Shown piece by piece: positions 57,567-64,000 of a stretch of DNA of 64,000 nucleotides (positions are counted from its first letter, which is position 1; the number at the start of each line of letters is the position of its first letter). The DNA is from Cunninghamia lanceolata (Eukaryota > Streptophyta > Pinopsida > Cupressales > Cupressaceae), in the NCBI GenBank assembly GCA_027924645.1, contig BSBN01000187.1, positions 19,300,001 through 19,364,000 of the forward strand, read 5' to 3'. Position numbers and translations under genes: made by a program. Below the pieces are notes generated by a model. That model saw nothing but the letters and a program-made list of their open reading frames with translations. It did not search any database and was not told the origin of the DNA.

Positions 57567-58204
57567 GTAAGAAGAAAACATCCTTTTACAATCCAAATAT
57601 CTAGATTTATTTGAGCTATCCTTTGATTTGATCATCCTTTCAAAACATCATCAAATTTGTCCAACATCCTCAATCACCCAACCCCATCCAATCTCACTTT
57701 CCAAATCATCTAAGGTATCCTTAGTCAATTTTCATCCAAAGTTATCCTAAGTATACTTTAATCATCCATTCCAAAATCATTATCCCCAAAGTTGTCCTAA
57801 GTACTCTTTTAATCATCCATTCAAAAATCATCCTCAAATCATCATAAAATCACCCTCAAACTCATTTACCTTTAAAATCCAAAGTCACCTATTCATATAT
57901 TCACCTTTAGTTCTTTGGAATCCAACCTTCGAGGTCACTCCTCCAAAAATCATTATCATATCCTATCATAAAATCGTCCATCTAGTTATCTATTTATCCT
58001 CAGGTCCAATATTTTGAAACCACTCTCTAAGGTCAAGCCTCCACTCACATTCACATCAACAAATCAAGCCTATGCATACATTATCCATCGTCACTCATCC
58101 AATTATATTTTTATCCTCGAGTCCAATATTTTGAGATTCATTCTCTAAGGTCAAAACTTTCATCTACTTTTCAACACCAAATCAATTCATACCCAATCCA
58201 TTGC
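57567..58204 (+). other. Leader before the gypsy gag
   Basis: CA/pyrimidine-rich untranslated sequence with AATCATCC and TCCAAAG repeats. Its first 104 bp duplicate 50361-50463. No primer binding site with a tRNA-like TGG start is visible at its beginning. Confidence 0.5.
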
Positions 58205-58909
58205 ATGCCCTTGACAAGGTCCCAAGTTAGGAAAAACAAAGAGATGGAACCCTTTAGAATCAAATTTGGGATGCGTAACACTAACCAAAATAATATCCTT
58301 ACAATCCAACAACAATCATCCCTTGATGCCAATGCTATGATAAATCCTTTTGGAATCCAATCACAAGGCCCCCCAACCAACATCAATAATGTGGATCAAG
58401 ATGTCTTAGTTTTCATGCAAGACGTTGATTCCATGGACATACTAGATAGAGTCCTAAAGTCAGATCCAAATAGATATCTTGAATTCCTAATTGAAAATGG
58501 TTTCACCATACCCAACTCCTCACAACCATCCTCATCTAACACTATCTCTAACACATCCCAAACTTCAAACACCACCACGTCAAATCCTACCTCCACCTCG
58601 ACCATATCAAACCCTATCTCTACATCAACTATAACCACATCCACTCCCCAAATCACTCTCAACATTCCCAACAATACCACATACACAAGTGCTTCCGCAA
58701 GTATACCCCAATTTGATGCCAACACTATAGCATTCATGATGTAATTATTCTCCCAATCCCCTTTCAACACATCCAACACTAATACATGCAACAATCCCTC
58801 GTCTAACTTCACATACATCCAACCCCCCATCTCCCAACCTCCCATTTCTCAACCACTCGTTGTGTCATCTTCCATTCAAAATCCTAACCAACAAAAAATT
58901 CCACTATAG
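58205..58909 (+). pseudogene. Ty3/gypsy gag, N-terminal part (truncated)
   Basis: The frame starts MPLTRSQVRKNKEMEPFRIK, a start seen in plant Tat-type gypsy Gag, followed by a threonine/serine/asparagine-rich region (SNTTTSNPTSTSTISN). A TAA near 58742 and others near 58907 end it, and at 58910 it is cut by the LTR-like block. The capsid domain, protease and the N-terminal part of the reverse transcriptase are missing from this copy. Confidence 0.7.
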
Positions 58910-59805
58910 TGTTAGGAAAATTGTCTCAACCTTGCAACTTCGAAAGGTTACTATTCTTCCCGGTTTTGATCTTTTCGAATACCCTTTATCTTGGAGAATG
59001 ATCTAGAACTTCCAAAGTTTCCCAAAGGGCTAAAAATGGCAAGACTTACTATTTTTAGTAATTCTACATTTAACCTCAGATTGACTTAAAATTTTCCCAA
59101 AAGGTGCAAAACGACTAAATAAACATCTTGGGTGAGTTTTGACTCAAGATCATAACTGGATTGTGAGATATTAAAGTTTATGTTTTTTGAAACTGCCAAA
59201 AATAATTTCAAACTCAATTTTGAGTCACTTAAAGATCCCTAAATGTCCTGAAATTTGTCATAACTAACTAAGTCGGTTATAGTGTGATAGATCTCTTCAC
59301 TAGCTTTCTGACGCATTAAACAGATTGTCAATCGGACACCCGGATCAAAAGTTATGGCCTCTGGAAGTTGGACCTCCTATTTTTGCGAAATGTAAAAATG
59401 TGTTGGACACTTAAAAGAGCTGTAAAGGGGAGAGTTACATGTGTTGGTGTGTGATTTGGCACATCACAAGGAATATTTGATTGGAGATAATTTTGGAGCC
59501 ACTTATGGTGGTTTTGACTCATGGTTTTGTAATTACCGTTGATGGTTTACTGTATTGTATCTCCTATATATCAGGAGCTTGAGATGGAGGTTGTGTGTAA
59601 GATTCTTTTAGATGTTTTATTACCTCTTGGATCTCTGGTTGATTAATACTTTGGTGAAAGCTTGCTCTGCAAGTATATTGTTATCTTCTTGATTCCTAAA
59701 TAATATATTGGGCGGCTTTGGAGTGTGGAGTTTTTACATGAAAGGGTTTTCCCCACGTATATCTTATGTTGTGAGTTTTACATTTTGATGTTGTTATTAC
59801 CAACA
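58910..59805 (+). repeat. Solo-LTR-like block (896 bp)
   Basis: It starts TGTTAGGAAAATTGTC and ends TTATTACCAACA. Within it are GTATCTCCTATATATCAGGAGC and, near the end, GGGTTTTCCCCACGTAT, as in many plant LTRs. The flanks are TATAG and TAAAA, not a good duplication, and the gypsy sequence on the two sides is not contiguous. A diverged relative is at 15181-15900. Confidence 0.7.
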
Positions 59806-60640
59806 TAAAACAACCTTCATATGTCCATGAGGAACCTATTGCTGGGTTGTGATACCCTTTGGGTTGAAAAACGCAAGAGCCACATATCAGAGAGCCATGA
59901 TAGTTAGCTTCCATGACCTTTTCCATGGAATAATGGAAAATTATGTAGATGATTTGCTGGGAAAATCCAAGACTAGAGAAGATCATTTAAATGTGTTGGC
60001 AAAAATCTTTGACAAATTAGAACAATACAAGGTGCGGCTAAATCCTAAGAAATATGTCTTTGGGGTCACCTTCAGAAAACTCCTAGGGTACATTGTATCA
60101 AGAAGAGGAATTGAAGTCAACCCTGCTAAGGTTAAGGCTATAGTGGAGATGCATCCCCCAAAAATACTCAAACAACTTTGTAGCTTTCAAGGGAAGCTTC
60201 AATCCATCCACTACTTCATAGCACAACTTGTAGATAAGTGTCAACCTTTTTAGCATCTTCTTCAAAAAGATACAACATTTGTATGGGATGACAAGTGTTA
60301 GAAAGCCTTTGAACAACTAAAGGAATATCTTGCTACGCCACCCGTCCTTATTCCATCAAATCAAGGACAACCCCTCCTTCTATACATCTCGACAATAGAA
60401 ACAACAATAGGGGCCTTTCTAGCACAGCATGATGAACAAGGAAAAGAGAGAGCCATATACTACATCAGCCACACTTTGGTGACCTATGAGCTGAATTATA
60501 CTCCTATTGAAAGAACATGCCTCGCAGTTGTCTTCACCTCATAGAAACTAAGACACTATATGCTCAATCATAAGACTATCTAAAATATCTATTGACTATC
60601 TAGCATCCCTCACTAGACTAATGGTTAAGTGGGTTATGAA
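59806..60640 (+). pseudogene. Tat-type gypsy reverse transcriptase and RNase H (truncated)
   Basis: It begins inside the reverse transcriptase at TTFICP, just before IPFGLKNARATYQRAM, and has the catalytic box NYVDDLLGKSK near 59945. Then come LNPKKYVFGV, LGYIVSRRGIEVNP and the RNase H segment ending YELNYTPIERTCLAVV. TGG appears as TGA near 59829, and stops occur near 60251, 60299 and 60542. The enzyme would copy the element RNA into DNA. Confidence 0.92.
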
Positions 60641-62066
60641 CCTAAGTAAGTTCAACATCGAGTACACAAAGAGAAAGGCCATCAAAGGACAAGTAATTAT
60701 CGATCAGTTAGTCGATGCACCTATCCCAATAGAACAACCATTGCTTTCAAAATTCTTGGAGGAGTCCATACTCATAGTGGTACCAACAATAGATACATGG
60801 AAAATGTATTTTGATGGATCCTACACACATCGTGGCTCGGGGGCAGGCATCTTGTTTGTTACCCCTCAAGGAGACAATATTCCAAAATCCTACAAGATAA
60901 CATTTCCATGCACAAACAATGTAGTAGAATATGAGGCCCTCATCACAGGACTTCACATGGCCATTAAATGGAAGATTGAAATGCTCACAGTTTATGGTGA
61001 CTCCCAGCTAGTTATTAGACAAGTGAATAATGAATACAAAACAAAAGATGGCAAGCTCCTGTTGTATAAAAAAATGGTTGATGATTTCAAGGTGACCTTA
61101 CAAGAGGTACGTGAAGGTATTTGTGGGGCACATTCTAGTGGACCTATTCTAGTGAAGAAGATTCTAAGGACAAGATACTACTGGCCCACCATGGAACTGG
61201 ATGCTCATCAGTTTGTGAAGAAATGTCTTCCATGTCAGCAACATGGTGATCTTATCCACACACCATCACAAGAATTACAGCCAATTATGATCCCTTGGCC
61301 CTTTTCACAATGGGGGCTTGACCTCATAGGCAAAATTCACCCACCGTCGTCTAACGGACATAAGTTCATTATTACCACCACCAAATATTTCACTAAGTGG
61401 GTAGAAGCCATTCCACTCACACTATTGGCATCCAAATAGCCAAATTCATCCTCCATTACATAATATGTCATTATGGCATCCCTTTTTCTATCATCACCGA
61501 CAACAAGAAACCATTCAATAACCAAGAAGTTCACACTCTTTGTGAAAAATTCCACATCCAACATCACTTTTCCACACCATATTACCCTCAAAGGTAACGG
61601 TCAAGCCGAAGCTTCTAGTAAAACCATCTTATGCATTCTAAAGAAGACAGTTAATGAAGTTGACCGTGACTGGCACCTCCAACTCAATCCCACCCTTTGG
61701 GCCTATCACATGAGCATTCGTATCCCCATAGGAGCCACTCCATACTCTCTAGTATTTGGTTCTGAATCCATCCTGCCAATCGAGGTCAAGCTCCCCTCTC
61801 TTAGAATTTCACTACAGAATATGATTACTGAGGAGGAGTATCAATTTTCATGCCTAAATGAGCTAGAACTTTTTGGATGAGAAGCGCTTGAATGCTCTAA
61901 ATCACCTACAGGCCTATTAGAATCTCCTACGCAGAAGCTACAACAAGACTATCAAGAACCACCGATTTGAGATAGGCAACCTTGGCCTTATGTAAAATTA
62001 GAGGAACCTACAAGAGCATCACAAGAAGGGAAAGTTCAAGCCTAATTGGTTGGGACACTATGTCAT
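60621..62066 (+). pseudogene. Tat-type second RNase H and integrase (broken)
   Basis: The first part (60780-61080) is the extra, archaeal-like RNase H: MYFDGSYTHRGSGAGILFV, VVEYEALITGL and YGDSQLVIRQVNNEY. A second RNase H after the reverse transcriptase is the known mark of the Tat clade. The integrase follows at once: YYWPTMELDAHQFVKKC with CQQHGD, GLDLIGKIHPP, ITDN near 61495 and NGQAEASSKT near 61605. Stops or frameshifts lie near 61437, 61440-61480 and 61590. The protein ends at PNWLGHYVI, short of the usual C-terminus, where the LTR-like block begins. Some sequence between RNase H and the zinc-binding part seems deleted. Confidence 0.9.
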
Positions 62067-64000
62067 TTTTACTAAATTATGTTCACACCTAATTTAGCAA
62101 GGCCTAAACATTAGTTGTTTAGAGGGGGTACAATTTTTTTTGCTTATACAGGATCATCTAGTCAATGTTTGATGTCTTGACAGAAGGCAAGTGCAAAATC
62201 ACTTATCAAAATCAAGTAATAGCTCAAGCTGAGGTGTTACATCATCTACAGTCAAGAAAAAAGGCATTCAAACAATGAAGAGAATTGATGGATTTCATGT
62301 TCCAGTTGTTGATTATTCATTATGTTTCAGTGCAAGTAAAAGAGGTATTTATAAACTATCAAATTATACATCATACTTTACACATATGTTTGAAAGAAAG
62401 ATCAGTTGTTTTATGCTATGTATTTGATTCAGAAAGAGAAATATACATAAGTCATTGCATAGAATGAAGTAGCTAATTTAATTCAAAAGAATGTATAAAA
62501 GCATCCCACACAAGTCGTGGGAGTAACTGAAGTATGCAACATAAAAGTAAATTTTACTTTTGAAGAACAAGAAATGCATAGGAAAAGTAGAGGGACCCGT
62601 CATTGCCTATGAATGATGAATCATGAGGTTGAGTTGATCTCCAGCTCCCTCCATCTGTCAAGCTCCAGAACACCTACAAAAGTTTTTGTTAGAAGCTCTG
62701 GGTTCCAAGACTTTTCATACACATAATCAGGTCAAACAAAAGTACAATCCACTTTTATGTAGTAGCAGTAATCAATAATCAGATATCAGCATAAGAGAAG
62801 TCAGAATGAGCAGACACAAGTGTCATATCAGAAAGAGATAAATCCATGCAAGTGACCCCACATCATGAACTTTCAAAGGTATGTTTTATATGCTAACTTG
62901 TGTGTTTCCTGTACAGGTATAGAAGAAGTTATGTTGCTGGTTTGAAGACATTTCAGCATGTGGTGCAAAGTGGGCTCCCACAAGGGTTGAGCCCAACATG
63001 CTGCCCCTTGATCTTAAGGGGAATATAGATAAGCAAAGAAACTTCCAGATCAATAAATAAAATATATTCAATTGAAGGATTGTTGCATCAAGTCAGTGCA
63101 TGAGCTTCAAGTTCATTGCCCATCCATGATTATCAGTTCAAGTAATGAAATGAAAACCATACATGAGCAGTGAACTTATTCAAGACAGCTTCATAATGTA
63201 TGGAATTGAATATTAGGTTTATCAAACATTATGCTTCTTTATGATTACAGTCACTGACTATCTAATTATCTTTTGTATACATTCAAGATGCTTAGGAACA
63301 ACATTATAATCACATCATGTAGCCTTTCAAACAAAGAAATCAATGAAAAGGTTATGACAGAAAGCAATTTTCATCAGTACAAGTGCTCACATGGATAGGA
63401 CAGCACTCTTGTGCTGATCAAAAAAATAATGTAGTGACTGATTCATTTCTTCATCAAGGAAGCAGTTGAACAACAATGAGCAGATATTTATCATTTTGGT
63501 ATTACTAAAGTGTGAAGTTGCATGAATTAATGATAATCATCATTATCATGTCACTCATAATGTATAACACTGAGTTATGATAAATATAATACAATATGAG
63601 TGCCATGGTAACTTCCTGTATAAAAGAAAATCATAAGCTACAGGAGGTGCAGCTACAGGAATCAAGAGCAATCCATAGTCATAATGCATAAATGACAAAT
63701 CCATAACAGTCCAAATTCATGATAGTAATTATGTATGTAGTGCATATGTAAGTCCATATGGGGACAGCAAAGGCAGAAGACGAGAATAAAATATTCTTCC
63801 CAAGATAATATCTCTTGATGATTATGTGGGCTCAAGGAGTGTACAAGGCATGCTGGTACAACCATATCATAAAGTGGGCAGCATCCAAGAACAGGTACTT
63901 TTCCACCTTTTGTTATGAACGAAGTGTAAAATTTCTATTTGGATATATGAAGAACCATACATCTGTACTAGAAAGGAGTTCAAAGCATGTGGAATAGTCA
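62067..64000 (+). repeat. Second copy of the LTR-like block (runs off the window)
   Basis: It starts TTTTACTAAATTATG, matching the start of the block at 50464, and follows it for about 1 kb with many differences. Beyond about 63020 I can no longer align the two by eye. It holds only short frames without domains. By position it would be the 3' LTR of the Tat-type element, or a second insertion of the same repeat. Confidence 0.5.

Noticed and set aside
50361..57670. LINE-type insertion with a long target duplication
   Set aside because: The block has no endonuclease or reverse transcriptase and no poly-A tail; its TATA-like box and second copy fit an LTR better.
62112..62130. TTTAGAGGGGGTACAA as a polypurine tract just before a 3' LTR
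   Set aside because: The corresponding position in the first copy (about 50510) is CACGAAAGGAATAAAAG, and homology between the copies starts upstream of it, so it is inside the repeat rather than before it.

Overview
The window reads as a stretch of transposon-packed intergenic DNA from a large-genome seed plant; a gymnosperm is plausible but not proven. The reasons are nested LTR retrotransposons with decayed coding regions, AT-rich and CpG-poor sequence, several plant tRNA-iMet primer sites, and almost no host coding sequence. I see no rRNA, tRNA, CRISPR or bacterial-type operon. Every long reading frame belongs to, or is a remnant of, a mobile element, except a broken transposase-like gene with introns and a trace of a pentatricopeptide-repeat (PPR) gene.

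Layout. (1) 1-1264 and 8529-11250: a Ty3/gypsy gag on the minus strand, its leader with five ~173-bp tandem units, and possible LTR sequence. It is split by a complete Ty1/copia insertion (element 1, 1265-8528, 5-bp duplication GTATA). (2) 11256-14473: a broken gene on the minus strand encoding a DDE-like protein of a family I cannot name, with recognisable introns. (3) 14480-19210: AT-rich DNA, LTR fragments and a broken proline-rich frame. (4) 19211-31060: a complete copia insertion on the plus strand (element 2, duplication CCAAA). It sits in a PPR-like remnant and itself carries a 2.65-kb insertion (22549-25193) built of ATCATC/GATGAT motifs with six TGACGTCA palindromes. (5) 31061-35504: flank and a probable gypsy LTR. 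(6) 35505-40963: a third copia element on the minus strand, with short LTRs. (7) 41374-49581: a copia-type element with 1.55-kb LTRs (element 4, duplication TGTCC) that lacks pol. It carries a coiled-coil, four-knuckle Gag and a second large reading frame I do not recognise. (8) 49582-64000: gypsy Tat-like material. A non-coding 7.1-kb LTR-like block is flanked by ~103-bp direct repeats, followed by leader, gag, a solo-LTR-like 896-bp block, reverse transcriptase, two RNase H domains and integrase, then a second copy of the LTR-like block running off the end.

How it fits together. Elements 1, 2 and 4 share LTR ends with a C-rich run before the terminus, tRNA-iMet primer sites and several polypurine tracts before the 3' LTR, which points to the Sirevirus branch of Ty1/copia. 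Element 4 looks like a non-autonomous partner that would need protease, integrase and reverse transcriptase from such a relative. The strongest candidates for something undescribed are the TGACGTCA/ATCATC array inside element 2, the unknown second protein of element 4, and the DDE-like gene, one of whose introns is bounded by an exact-spacing direct repeat.
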